Assembly: GCA_965222705.1 (NCBI GenBank)
Contig: CBDCUO010000016.1
Coordinates: 310,001-374,000, forward strand
Source of the DNA: JAFMDF01 sp965222705
GTDB lineage: Bacteria; Bacteroidota; Bacteroidia; Chitinophagales; Saprospiraceae
DNA: 64,000 nucleotides
Reading direction: 5' to 3'
The position numbers and the translations under genes were made by a program. Shown piece after piece: positions 17,807 to 27,228 of this stretch; position 1 is the first letter of the stretch; the number at the start of each line of letters is the position of its first letter. The notes under the pieces are model-generated. The model did not search any database, had not been told where the DNA came from, and was given only the letters and a program-made list of their open reading frames with translations.

Positions 17807-19141
17807 ATGTTAAAACGATTTAAGGTCAATGTAGCGGTTCGACAGGTAACCCTGGTGTTAATTATGTTGGGCTTTTTTTATTGCTTATACTATACCAATT
17901 TTTATGTGACCACAGCTATTTTGTTGATAGTAGCGGCTTTGCTTTTTTGGGATACTGTCAATTATATGGATAAGACCAATCAGGATTTCACTGCCTTTTT
18001 GATGGGTATTCAATACGAAGACTTTTCTGCCACTTATTCCGGCTATCACAAAGGCAGTTCTTTTGGAAAGCTATACGAAGCCTTTAATCTAATTACAACC
18101 AAATTTAGAAATATTAAGGCTGAAAAAGTTGCCAATCACCTATATCTACAGACAATTATCGAACATGTGGATACTGGGTTGCTTTGTCTAAATGAAGAAG
18201 AGGAGGTCGTTTTAATGAATAAGGCATTAAAAAATTTACTAAAAAAACCCTATTTAAAAGATTTTGAAGCCGTCAAAAAGCTATTTCCTAAACTCTATAC
18301 TTTAATTGACAAGTTGGAGGCAGGACAAAGTGATTTAATTAAAATTACTATCCAGAATCGACTGTTAGAACTATCTGTTCGGGTGACTACCTTTAAGCTA
18401 AGAGATGTTCCCTATAAGCTCATTTCCTTTCAAAACATTCAGTTGGAATTAGAAGAAAAAGAGCTAGATGCCTGGCAAAAACTGATTCGGATTTTGACCC
18501 ATGAAATCATGAACTCAGTTACTCCCATTACTTCTCTTGCTTCTTCTTTAAATAGCCTATTGGACAACAATCCACAAAATCTTAGTTCAGAGGATTTTAT
18601 AGATATAAAAGAAGGAATGTATGCCATACAAAAACGAGGAGAAGGCTTGTTAAAGTTCACGGAAACTTATCGTAGCTTGACCAAAATTCCTCCGCCAAAA
18701 TTTCAATTAGTAGAAGCAGGCCCTTTATTAGAACGCATTCATGTATTATTCAAACCCGTTCTAAAAAAGCATCGGGTGGACTTTTCTTTAGTCCAGCCCG
18801 AGAATATGGTCGTATTTATTGCAGACATTGAGTTGATCGAGCAGGTAATTATTAATTTATTAAAAAATGCTATCGAAGCCGTAAAAGAAGCCGCTCAACC
18901 CAGGGTCATTATTTCTACCCATAAAAATACGGCAGGTAAAACGATTATTCAAATAAAGGACAATGGAAAAGGAATTGCCCCTGCAAACATGGATCAAATA
19001 TTTGTCCCATTTTTTACGACTAAAAAAGAAGGGAGCGGCATTGGTCTAAGTCTTTCTCGACAAATCATGCGGCTGCATAAGGGAAAAATTGAAGTTCAAT
19101 CCATAGTAGGAGAAGGGACAGTTTTTACTTTGAGTCTATAA
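17807..19141 (+). CDS. Membrane sensor histidine kinase (NtrB-like)
   Basis: 444 residues. Two transmembrane helices at about 13-48 with almost no periplasmic loop, a PAS-like region at about 105-210, then the dimerisation helix with phospho-acceptor H232 in ILTHEIMNSVTPITSLAS. The ATP-binding domain has an N box INLLKNAIEAV, G1 DNGKGI, an F box PFFTTK and G2 GSGIGLSLSRQ. All catalytic boxes are intact, so autophosphorylation is expected. Kinases of this Bacteroidota class usually sit next to a sigma54-type response regulator; none is present here, so it is an orphan. The lack of a sensor loop suggests cytoplasmic or membrane-state sensing. Convergent with topA, 25 bases apart. Confidence 0.92.
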   Translation: MLKRFKVNVAVRQVTLVLIMLGFFYCLYYTNFYVTTAILLIVAALLFWDTVNYMDKTNQDFTAFLMGIQYEDFSATYSGYHKGSSFGKLYEAFNLITTKFRNIKAEKVANHLYLQTIIEHVDTGLLCLNEEEEVVLMNKALKNLLKKPYLKDFEAVKKLFPKLYTLIDKLEAGQSDLIKITIQNRLLELSVRVTTFKLRDVPYKLISFQNIQLELEEKELDAWQKLIRILTHEIMNSVTPITSLASSLNSLLDNNPQNLSSEDFIDIKEGMYAIQKRGEGLLKFTETYRSLTKIPPPKFQLVEAGPLLERIHVLFKPVLKKHRVDFSLVQPENMVVFIADIELIEQVIINLLKNAIEAVKEAAQPRVIISTHKNTAGKTIIQIKDNGKGIAPANMDQIFVPFFTTKKEGSGIGLSLSRQIMRLHKGKIEVQSIVGEGTVFTLSL

Positions 19142-19166
19142 CCATTGCCCTACTTAAGGATTTATT

Positions 19167-21719
19167 TTACTTTACAGACTTTCCATTTTTTTTGGATTTC
19201 TTTTGGTCAAAAGACCCTGGTAATTCTTCCTCAATGAATCGTTTGACCTCTTCCAAGGTTAAATCTTTAGCTTCCTCGCTGGTCATTTTTTTACCATCTT
19301 TTCCTTTCGGTAGTTTTACATTGACTTTTCCGAATTTAATAAAAGGACCCCAGCGACCATTTTGGACAGAAATTTTTTCGGCATCCCATTTGTGGATATA
19401 GCGATTAGCTTCCTTTTTTATTTTGGCAGCGATCAATTCGTGGGCTTCTTCTTTAGTCAAATTTTTAGGGTTGTATTTTTTGGGAATATTCACAAATAAT
19501 TTATCCCATTTAATATAAGGACCAAACCTGCCACTACCCAAAGTATAGGGAATACCCTGGTAAGTACCCTGAGGCTCTTCTTCTTTTAACTTGGCGTCAA
19601 TTAACTCTTTCGCTCGTTCTATACTCAAAGAGATCGCATCCTCTCCTCTTGGAATAGAAATAAACTTTTCTCCAAATTTTACATAAGGTCCATATCTACC
19701 CGATCCGATAGAAACTTCCTTGCTTTTATATTGCCCCAAGTCTTTTGGCAATTTGAACAGCTCTATCGCTTCTTCGAAGGTGATCGTTTCTAAAGATTGC
19801 CCGGGAGCAAGATTTGCATATCGAGGTTTTTCTCCCTCAGGAACTTCCTCCTGATTTCCAATTTGTACTAAAGGACCAAAACGAGACATCCTTACCAATA
19901 GAGTTCTTCCAGAATCGGGATCTTTGCCTAAAATCCGCTCTCCCGATGCTCGACTCGCAGTATCAATAGTTTTTTGAACAGTATTGTGGAAAGGAGCATA
20001 AAAGGACTTTAGCATGGAAGTCCACTCTTGGTTCCCTTCCGCAATTTTATCAAATTGTTCCTCAATTTCAGCAGTAAAACCATAATTCATAATATTTTCG
20101 AAATGCTCAGAGAGAAAATCCACTACAATTTTCCCTATATCTGTGGAATACAAACGGTTGTTAGTAGTACCTGTTATTTCTACATTCTTTCGCTTGTTAA
20201 GCTCCCCATTTTTTAAAGTCAAAATGGTGTATTGTCGCTCTATGCCTTCCCGGCTTTCTTTGGTCACATATCCCCTGCCCTCTTCCATAATCTTACTAAT
20301 AATCGGAGCATAGGTGGAGGGGCGGCCAATCCCCAATTCTTCTAATTTTTTCACCAGGCTCGCCTCCGTATATCTCGCTGGTGGACGCGTAAATCGCTGA
20401 TTGCCAGTCATTTCATTCAAGTTCAGTAATTGCCCTAATCTCAAAGGAGGCAACATTCCTTTTGTTTCTCCTTCCTCCTCATCGTCATCTGTTGATTCCA
20501 GATAAACCTTTAAGAAACCGTCAAATTTAAGCACTTCTCCATAAGCATTTAATTGAGCATCTGTCATAGTAGAAATATCAATTTTAACGGTTGTTTTTTC
20601 TATTTCTGCATCTGCCATTTGAGAAGCAATGGTCCGCTTCCAAATTAATTCATATAGTCGTTGCTGATCTCGATTCTGGGTGACAAACTGCCGATCAATA
20701 TAGGTGGGTCGAATGGCTTCATGCGCTTCTTGTGCATTTGTTTTTTTGCCCTTGTATCTGCGGAGCTTAACGTATTCCTTTCCATAATTTTTTTCTACCT
20801 CATCTGTAATACTGCTCAATGCTATTTCGCTCAGATTGGTAGAATCCGTCCGCATATAAGTAATAAAACCCTGCTCGTAGAGCCTTTGAGCATTAGACAT
20901 AGTACGCTTGACTGCAAAACCCAGTTTTCTGCTGGCTTCTTGTTGAAGCGTAGAAGTGATAAAAGGAGCAGCCGGTCGTCTTTTTAAAGGCTTTATCTCA
21001 ATTTTTCCAATAGTGAAATTGGCTCGGCTACAATTTTCCAAAAAGGCGGCTGCCTCTGCTTCTGTTTCGTACCTGACAGGAGACTCCGCCCTCAAAGCGA
21101 CAACACTTCCTTTTGCATTTTTTACATCAAAAACAGCCGTTATTTTGAAATAAGGCTTTGATTCAAAATTCTGGATTTCTCGTTCTCGCTCTACGACCAG
21201 TTTCACCGCAACGGATTGCACTCTCCCAGCCGATAATTTACCTCGGACTTTTTTCCATAAGGTCTCCGATAGCTCAAAGCCCACCAAGCGATCCAATATT
21301 CTTCTTGCTTGCTGTGCATTGACTAGGCTAATATCTACTACTCGGGGCGCTTGAATCGCTTTTTGTATTGCCGGTTTAGTAATTTCCCGAAAAACAATAC
21401 GCTTGGTTTCTTTTTCATTTAAGCCCAATTCCTTACATAGGTGCCAAGAAATAGCTTCCCCTTCACGGTCTTCATCCGTAGCCAACCAGACTTCATCCAC
21501 CTTATTGACCCATTGCTTAAGGTCTTTTACAATCTTTCTTTTATCGGGAGAAACAATATATTTAGGTTCGAAATTATTCTCAATATTGACCCCTTTCGAG
21601 TTTTTTTCAAGGTCTCGAATGTGCCCCATACTGAATTTTACCTTAAAATCCTTTCCCAAATACTTTTCAATTGTTTTAGCTTTAGCAGGTGACTCAACAA
21701 TTAAAAGGTTCTTTGGCAT
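19167..21719 (-). CDS. topA: DNA topoisomerase I (type IA)
   Basis: Relaxes negatively supercoiled DNA through a 5'-phosphotyrosine intermediate. 850 residues: a Toprim domain from the N-terminus (LLIVESPAKAKTIEKYLG, then TDEDREGEAISWH near 81-93), catalytic tyrosine Y288 in GFITYMRTDSTN, and the core through GIGRPSTYAPII. The C-terminus has several topo-C repeats of the form SGRFGPYIKW/GRYGPYVKFG instead of cysteine zinc fingers, ending in a lysine-rich tail. This is the usual Bacteroidota TopA. A TACATTTG promoter box on the minus strand lies 146-153 bases upstream. Convergent with the histidine kinase. Confidence 0.96.
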   Translation of the reverse strand: MPKNLLIVESPAKAKTIEKYLGKDFKVKFSMGHIRDLEKNSKGVNIENNFEPKYIVSPDKRKIVKDLKQWVNKVDEVWLATDEDREGEAISWHLCKELGLNEKETKRIVFREITKPAIQKAIQAPRVVDISLVNAQQARRILDRLVGFELSETLWKKVRGKLSAGRVQSVAVKLVVEREREIQNFESKPYFKITAVFDVKNAKGSVVALRAESPVRYETEAEAAAFLENCSRANFTIGKIEIKPLKRRPAAPFITSTLQQEASRKLGFAVKRTMSNAQRLYEQGFITYMRTDSTNLSEIALSSITDEVEKNYGKEYVKLRRYKGKKTNAQEAHEAIRPTYIDRQFVTQNRDQQRLYELIWKRTIASQMADAEIEKTTVKIDISTMTDAQLNAYGEVLKFDGFLKVYLESTDDDEEEGETKGMLPPLRLGQLLNLNEMTGNQRFTRPPARYTEASLVKKLEELGIGRPSTYAPIISKIMEEGRGYVTKESREGIERQYTILTLKNGELNKRKNVEITGTTNNRLYSTDIGKIVVDFLSEHFENIMNYGFTAEIEEQFDKIAEGNQEWTSMLKSFYAPFHNTVQKTIDTASRASGERILGKDPDSGRTLLVRMSRFGPLVQIGNQEEVPEGEKPRYANLAPGQSLETITFEEAIELFKLPKDLGQYKSKEVSIGSGRYGPYVKFGEKFISIPRGEDAISLSIERAKELIDAKLKEEEPQGTYQGIPYTLGSGRFGPYIKWDKLFVNIPKKYNPKNLTKEEAHELIAAKIKKEANRYIHKWDAEKISVQNGRWGPFIKFGKVNVKLPKGKDGKKMTSEEAKDLTLEEVKRFIEEELPGSFDQKKSKKNGKSVK

Positions 21720-22081
21720 ATTAGTCGCTTTTTAGTCTTAGTGAGATCCTTATCCCCAAAATTGACAAGGATTCAACTTTTTATAAGTTTCAAAAAATTT
21801 TTAATGCTTTTTGGGGTTATTCTTTTTTTCAAAAAGACCGATTAAAGGTTATCAAAACGAACTGCAAATGTATAAATTTTGTTTATGTAAAGAAATCATG
21901 CCAAAAATTGGGTATTAAAAAATATTGAGAAATTACGAAAAAAAAATGATTTATTTAGCTTTACAAATGCTACACAAAGTACTGATTATCAGTAATTTGA
22001 TTAAATTATGGGCTAAATAAATTCAACTGTCCAATTTTTTTTATTTTTTTTTCTCGATCTGAACCAAGCAAGCTCTAAAGC
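21720..22081. other. 362-bp AT-rich divergent intergenic region
   Basis: Separates topA (leftward) from a small lipoprotein gene (rightward). It is rich in A and T runs and holds no ORF worth calling. Apart from the minus-strand TACATTTG box at 21865-21872, no RNA structure or repeat is seen. It probably contains the promoters of both genes. Confidence 0.5.
21865..21872 (-). promoter_or_regulatory. Candidate topA promoter -7 box
   Basis: Minus-strand TACATTTG matches the Bacteroidota -7 consensus TAnnTTTG exactly. The expected -33 TTTG is only weakly represented (TTTC about 19 bases upstream). It would give a 5' leader of roughly 140 bases for topA. Confidence 0.4.
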
Positions 22082-22456
22082 ATGAAAAAAAACATTTTCT
22101 TACTTTTTCTAACCCTCTTTGCCTGTCAGCAACAGGAAAACTCGATTATCTATAACCGCACGTGTATTACTACGCAACATCACGAATTGATTATTGGAAA
22201 TATTGATGTATATATCAAATATAATGCGACCGATTTTAATTTTCCGGGTTGGGAAGATCTGGCAGAATACGATACTGCTTTTGCCATAAATTCGACTGGA
22301 TCTGGCTGCATTGATAATTTACCAATCGGCAAGCATTGGGTAGCGGGCTTAGGTTTTGATGATAAGATTCAGCGAAGTGTAAAAGGGAGAATGTTTATCC
22401 ATATTACCTTTGAACATCCCGAAATTGACACAGTTTTATACATCGGTGAGGAGTAG
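22082..22456 (+). CDS. Small lipoprotein, unknown
   Basis: 124 residues. The N-terminus MKKNIFLLFLTLFACQQQ is a lipoprotein signal peptide with the cleavage cysteine at residue 15 (LFAC). The mature part is about 110 residues, acidic and rich in aromatics, with a segment PIGKHWVAGLGFDD before the end and a beta-strand-rich look; this may be a small prealbumin- or carboxypeptidase-regulatory-like fold (weak inference). No family recognised. Convergent with the ClpB-like gene with a 31-base gap. It is probably anchored in the outer or inner membrane facing the periplasm. Confidence 0.75.
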   Translation: MKKNIFLLFLTLFACQQQENSIIYNRTCITTQHHELIIGNIDVYIKYNATDFNFPGWEDLAEYDTAFAINSTGSGCIDNLPIGKHWVAGLGFDDKIQRSVKGRMFIHITFEHPEIDTVLYIGEE

Positions 22457-22487
22457 TGACCAGATTCAGAAAAAAATTGCGGATTAA

Positions 22488-24758
22488 TCAAAGCAATGCA
22501 ATCTTTACTTCTTGTTCATAATCTACTGTTAAAGCCCTGTTTTTTACTGTTGGATGCAGTAAAAGCCAATGAGCAAGAGGAGTGACCAAAGTGGTTTCAA
22601 TAGCTCTTTGCAAGGGTCTAGCCCCATACTTACTATCAAAACCAACAGCGGCCAAATGCTCGATCAAGGTTTTAGAAAATTGTAAGCTTATCCCTCGTTT
22701 GACGAAGCCTTCCCGCTTTTTCAAAGCTTCCAATTCTTTTAGGGTAATTTGATAAATAGCCCGTTCATCTAAAGGGTCAAAAAAGACAATGCCGTCAATT
22801 CGATTGATAAATTCCGGACGAAAAAAACGAGAAAGAGCAGATAAGTATTTCGCCTCATCCGAAGAATGGTCGCTAAAACCAATAGATTTTTGCCTAGAAG
22901 CTCCCAAATTGGTAGTCATAATAATAATAGTATTCCTGAAGCTGGTCACTCTACCGTAGGCATCTACAAGCATCCCTTCGTCCAAAACAGTTAACAAGGC
23001 ATCAAAAATAGAAACATCTGCCTTTTCTACTTCATCCAACAATAAAACTGAAAAAGGTTTTTCTCTGACTAATTGTACCAGTTTTCCGACCTCCCTTCCT
23101 GAGCCAATAAAACGATGGATCATACTTGGATGCTGAAATTCGCTCATATCAATCCGAATTAAGGGAGATTCTTTCTGTCCTTTCCCAAAAAAATAATCGG
23201 CGAGTGATTGAGCGCTTGCTGTTTTGCCTACGCCCGTTGGTCCTGCAAAAATCAAGGTCTGGATAGGTTTGTAGGGGTTATTTAAGCCTGCTTTAAAAAT
23301 TTTGACTATGCTGATCATTTTTTCCACAGCCTGTCGTTGTCCAATAATTGTAGCGTGAAAATGTTTTTTCAGATCTTTTTGATCAAGTAAGAGTTCATCT
23401 TTCAAAAATAATTCTGGCAGGCCAGTTTGCTGAATAAATTGTTCTATAGCTTTTGCTTTGGTAATGCTTTTTTCCTGAGCTATCTGTGCATTGCTAATAC
23501 AAGTTCCGAGAAATTTAATAGCCTTTCCCGGAAAACTTTCATAGGGATAATAGCGGGCTAACAGTCGGTAAACTAGCGACAGCGTTTCTTGTGGTATTTT
23601 TATTTTTAAATTCTTAGCACTGTAATCTGCCAACTGATTAAGGATGGAATGAATGCGCATTTCGGGCAATTCTTCCATTGCAATAATCTGAAAATTTTCT
23701 ACAAATCCGGGGAGAAAGCGGCGCATGCTTTCCAATTCTTGTGGGGTGATTTCGCCAATAATTTGCAAGGTGCCTTGCTGCAAAAAAGTCAGTAAAAAAG
23801 CAGCTACACTGTCTTCTGCGCCTTGTCCTCCAATTCGAATAAGCTGAATTAAGTCCTGAACCCATAAGATGCCGTTGACTCGTTTCAATTCCTCTACTAG
23901 TACTTCACAATGCTCTTGCCATTCCCCCAAATATTTAGTAGAGGCGGTAATGCGTTGAGAGATAATGCGCCAAAAGGTTTTGCCCAATGCTCTTTTGCGT
24001 GTTTGGGCAGCCAAACGCTTGAAGGCTTGCTTGAGGACTACGCTCTTGCCCACTCCGTGATTGCCAACGATAAGAACATTTGCCTGTTGCTCAACGAGTT
24101 TTTCCATGACTCCTCGTATCTTATCCTCCAATTCCCAAGCAACTTCTGGCAGGCTCTTAAAATTCTTTTTGACAGCTTTAGGAGGTGGATAGGCTTCTGC
24201 CAGCCGATGGAGCATGTGGATTTTGGGTTGGCGGGCAAAATTCCAGTGGTAATTAAAATCTCGATCGGTATTTACTTTTAAATGTATGCGATCCAGTTTT
24301 GGTGCTGCATAGAGCATCATCCGATGCAACCGTTCAGGAGGCATACCATTCAAAAAAGTAGTACAAAAATGGATGGCCAACGTTTTAAATTGTTTGGCAT
24401 CATAATAAAAAAAACGCTCCTCTAGTAAGGGCAAAAAACATTCATAGTAGCCTTGCTGGTTTTCTCCATAGACACAAGGGACCGGAATCCGCAAATTACC
24501 AGCCATTGGAAAAGTTCCCTGATTTTCTCTGAAAGTCGGCCGAATAGGAATCGCGAGTACTTTCAGTTTCGGGTCAACTATATTGATATGCCAATAATCG
24601 TTTTCTTTTTTGTAAATCTGAGTAACATAGCCGCTTATGGCACTTTTAACACTTTCTAAATCTTTTTCAACTACCTGGTAATTCGTACCTACCAAAATGC
24701 CCAAAACGGCATTTGTTTTAAGCGGATAGTAAAGCAAGGGGTAGGTTATTTTTTTCAT
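22488..24758 (-). CDS. Divergent ClpB/ClpA-like double AAA+ ATPase with novel N-terminal domain
   Basis: About 756 residues from ATG 24758 (the frame is open to 24809, but the extra 17 residues look non-native). Residues 1-200 form a beta-rich domain unlike Clp-N. NBD1 keeps Walker A (GNHGVGKS near 230), but its Walker B region reads ILWVQDLIQLI where ClpB has FIDEIH: Asp to Gln, Glu to Asp. The arginine-finger pair aligned to ERRFQ is VENFQ. NBD2 is complete (GPTGVGKT near 504, LLLDEVEK near 570, RPEFINRID, sensor-2 KYGARPLQ) but lacks the GYVG pore loop: RFIGSGREVGKL replaces the longer ClpB segment. No middle coiled-coil domain is present. Probably a remodelling ATPase driven by NBD2; substrate unknown. 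Divergent from nusB. Confidence 0.85.
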   Translation of the reverse strand: MKKITYPLLYYPLKTNAVLGILVGTNYQVVEKDLESVKSAISGYVTQIYKKENDYWHINIVDPKLKVLAIPIRPTFRENQGTFPMAGNLRIPVPCVYGENQQGYYECFLPLLEERFFYYDAKQFKTLAIHFCTTFLNGMPPERLHRMMLYAAPKLDRIHLKVNTDRDFNYHWNFARQPKIHMLHRLAEAYPPPKAVKKNFKSLPEVAWELEDKIRGVMEKLVEQQANVLIVGNHGVGKSVVLKQAFKRLAAQTRKRALGKTFWRIISQRITASTKYLGEWQEHCEVLVEELKRVNGILWVQDLIQLIRIGGQGAEDSVAAFLLTFLQQGTLQIIGEITPQELESMRRFLPGFVENFQIIAMEELPEMRIHSILNQLADYSAKNLKIKIPQETLSLVYRLLARYYPYESFPGKAIKFLGTCISNAQIAQEKSITKAKAIEQFIQQTGLPELFLKDELLLDQKDLKKHFHATIIGQRQAVEKMISIVKIFKAGLNNPYKPIQTLIFAGPTGVGKTASAQSLADYFFGKGQKESPLIRIDMSEFQHPSMIHRFIGSGREVGKLVQLVREKPFSVLLLDEVEKADVSIFDALLTVLDEGMLVDAYGRVTSFRNTIIIMTTNLGASRQKSIGFSDHSSDEAKYLSALSRFFRPEFINRIDGIVFFDPLDERAIYQITLKELEALKKREGFVKRGISLQFSKTLIEHLAAVGFDSKYGARPLQRAIETTLVTPLAHWLLLHPTVKNRALTVDYEQEVKIALL

Positions 24759-25033
24759 AAAAAAACAGACTAACTCACAGCCAAAGAAGTTATTTTTTGT
24801 TTTTATCAACCAAATAAATAGTTATTCGATTGGTCAACTCTATAAGCGTTTCATCAAGGAAGCACAAAAATTATAGCTTAAAGGTAGCGAAGTATTCTAA
24901 AAAAGGTTTTATTTGCATCAAAACTAATCGAATTTTATTTCGTACCAGAAGGATTGATAGGTAGAAGTTTGTCAACAGTAGCTGCTTTATAAAATTATTT
25001 TAAATTGCAAAACAGCCTTGAAGTAGGACACTT

Positions 25034-25972
25034 ATGCTAAGTAGGAGGAATATCCGCGTTAAAGTAATGCAATGCCTTTATGCCATTAATCGAGATGCAA
25101 CCCTTGAAGACGACCGGTTGGCTAAAAAGTCATACAATGACAGTATTGAGCAGGCGTTTGAACTATATTTATTCAATGTTTTGCAATTGAGGGAAATTGC
25201 CAAATTTGCACTCAAAGACCAGGCTCACCGACATTCCAAGCATTTGCCGAGCGCAGCAGACAAGCAGTTTAAAGCAAAATTATATACCAATCCACTAATT
25301 CAATCTACCCTTGATAATGAGGCGCTGAAAGAGGCTATTATAAAAAGCGGTGTTGGTCAATTTTTAACGGAAGACAATACGCGGATTCTATACAATGATT
25401 TCGCCAAGACAGAAGAATATAAAGCTTACCTGAAAAATGATAACACCTCTGACGAAGATCACAAACACATCCTGCTTTTCCTCTATAAATATTCGGTAAC
25501 AGGAGAAGCCTTTAATGAATTAATGGAAGATTACTTTCCCAATTGGTGGGACGATAAATCTCTAGTTATTGGCGCTCTAAAAAAAACGATAAAGGCACTA
25601 CCTGTCGATAGCGAATATATTAGAAAAATGCGCCCTGCCTATGATACAGTGACAGAATTTGGCGAAGCTTTGCTAATGGACGTCAAAAAAAAGGATGCCG
25701 AATTACTAGGCCATATTGAACCAACTCTAAATAACTGGGATGCTGACCGAGTCGCTATTATTGATATGATTTTATTAAAAATGGCTTTGAGTGAATTAAT
25801 TAATTTTCCAACCATTCCCACCAAAGTTACTTTAAACGAATTTGTAGAAATTGCCAAATTATACAGCACAGATAAAAGTAAAGATTTCATCAATGGCATC
25901 CTCGACCGCTTGCTGAAAAAACTAAATAAAGAAGGAAAAATCAGCAAAAAAGGTAGAGGTTTGATAGGGTGA
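25034..25972 (+). CDS. nusB: Transcription antitermination factor NusB (long Bacteroidota form)
   Basis: 312 residues. The N-terminus MLSRRNIRVKVMQCLYA is the NusB opening, and the C-terminal half has the conserved helices around DRVAIIDMILLKMALSELI and PTKVTLNEFVEIAKLYSTDKSKDFINGILD. The middle 100 or so residues are an insertion relative to E. coli NusB (139 residues), as in other Bacteroidota. NusB with NusE binds boxA RNA to promote rRNA antitermination. It ends in a lysine- and glycine-rich tail. Divergent from the ClpB-like gene; convergent with a DUF6340 gene across a stem-loop. Confidence 0.94.
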   Translation: MLSRRNIRVKVMQCLYAINRDATLEDDRLAKKSYNDSIEQAFELYLFNVLQLREIAKFALKDQAHRHSKHLPSAADKQFKAKLYTNPLIQSTLDNEALKEAIIKSGVGQFLTEDNTRILYNDFAKTEEYKAYLKNDNTSDEDHKHILLFLYKYSVTGEAFNELMEDYFPNWWDDKSLVIGALKKTIKALPVDSEYIRKMRPAYDTVTEFGEALLMDVKKKDAELLGHIEPTLNNWDADRVAIIDMILLKMALSELINFPTIPTKVTLNEFVEIAKLYSTDKSKDFINGILDRLLKKLNKEGKISKKGRGLIG

Positions 25973-26010
25973 GCTAGTGATTTAAATCTTAAGTTTCTAG
26001 TACGAAAGTA

Positions 26011-26057
26011 GGACAAATCTGCCACATCCTATTGGCGGCATAATGGCAAATTTGTCC
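26011..26057. repeat. Stem-loop between convergent genes
   Basis: GGACAAATCTGCCA (26011-26024) and TGGCAAATTTGTCC (26044-26057) pair over 14 positions with a single mismatch around a 19-base loop. It lies between nusB (rightward) and the DUF6340 gene (leftward). No T-run follows on either strand, so it is either a REP-like dispersed element or a Rho-type end point. Confidence 0.5.
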
Positions 26058-26114
26058 CGCATCCTCTGGTGCTTTTTGGCTTTTCAATATGTTGAAAATC
26101 AATACTTTACTAAG

Positions 26115-27179
26115 TTAGCCTCCGCTTCGTCCTTGCATCTGCTGCTCCACGAGTTGTTGTTCATAGATTCGCTTTTCTATAGTATCCATATACCCTTTAG
26201 CTTTTTTATTTTTAAAATCTACATAAGCTTTTTGCGCCCAATCCCTAGCATTTTGCAATTTGCCAAGACACTCATTAGCTACTGCCATATTATAGGCAGC
26301 TTTGCCCCGTGTTTCGAGATCATAACTTTGTGCAACAATTTGGTTCCAGATTTTAGCGGCATTTTTCCAATCTCTGCTTTCCGCATAGCGAGCCGCCTTT
26401 TCCATTTGCGCCTGCTCTATACCTTTGACTGTATCATAATAATTTCTATTGACCGAAACCCAAGTAGGAGCAATTCTTGCGCCGTATAGTTCTCCGGCGA
26501 TAAAGCTAATATCCCTGGCTACTAGATAGGCCGCTGGCAAATTATCAATCGCTTGATTCTTCGAGCTACCTTGCCCGTCAGAACGCTCATCGTCGCGCGT
26601 TGTGAATTCGTCAACGATTACTTTACTTTTAGGATCATACAAACGCCAACCCATTTGAATAGACAATTCGCGATCGGCGACAAAGTAAGTTTCAATGTAT
26701 TCCTTACCGTCTTTATCTTTCTTTTTTCGCTCCTTCTCTTGGGTCGTGATTTGGCTATCAGAATCATACATTTCTATAGCAATAACGGCATCGGCTCTAA
26801 ATTCTTCGCAAAGAGCTTTCACTTCGTACCAATTCATGGGCTTAATTAATCTTCCGCTAGCGCTACTGCCCGTTTTTTCGTAGCCCGAATGGACGACATT
26901 AAAGCGGGGCGTGCGGGTCAAAGCATCAGCTAAGCCCCCTAGTGCTTTTCGCCTGCCTTCTTTGTCTTGTCCGATTTCTTCTCCTGAAATAGCCCCTTCT
27001 AAAAAACTTAAAAACCCTTTGGCCGGTTTGCTTCGATCAATGGTAACAATTGTTTCGATATGTTCGGGAATAAAGATTTCTGCGGGTTGCAACACTTGAA
27101 TCCTAGTAGTAGAAGAATTGCAATTTGCTCCAATCAATGCGATTAGGAGCAGGTAGAAAATGGGGTTTTGTTTCATCAT
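26115..27179 (-). CDS. DUF6340-type lipoprotein
   Basis: 354 residues. Signal peptide with a cysteine at residue 20 (LIALIGANC), followed by a conserved opening QVLQPAEIFIPEHIETIVTI and a region with LGGLADALTRTPRFNVV, which I recognise as the Bacteroidota DUF6340 lipoprotein family. The C-terminal 130 residues are helical with TPR-like repeats (KAARYAESRDWKNAAKIWNQ and AYNMAVANECLGKLQNARDW). Function unknown; likely an envelope protein with a scaffold role. Leftward gene upstream of a small gap to metX on the same strand; a shared transcript is unlikely because metX reads first with its own riboswitch. Confidence 0.83.
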   Translation of the reverse strand: MMKQNPIFYLLLIALIGANCNSSTTRIQVLQPAEIFIPEHIETIVTIDRSKPAKGFLSFLEGAISGEEIGQDKEGRRKALGGLADALTRTPRFNVVHSGYEKTGSSASGRLIKPMNWYEVKALCEEFRADAVIAIEMYDSDSQITTQEKERKKKDKDGKEYIETYFVADRELSIQMGWRLYDPKSKVIVDEFTTRDDERSDGQGSSKNQAIDNLPAAYLVARDISFIAGELYGARIAPTWVSVNRNYYDTVKGIEQAQMEKAARYAESRDWKNAAKIWNQIVAQSYDLETRGKAAYNMAVANECLGKLQNARDWAQKAYVDFKNKKAKGYMDTIEKRIYEQQLVEQQMQGRSGG

Positions 27180-27228
27180 TTTTATGGCACTTTTAAATTC
27201 AACGGAATTTAATGCAAATTTGCTAAAA

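Noticed and set aside
17665..17829. N-terminal 55-residue extension of the beta-propeller protein
   Set aside because: It overlaps the divergent kinase start, is low-complexity, and places the signal peptide inside the protein; start at 17664 preferred.
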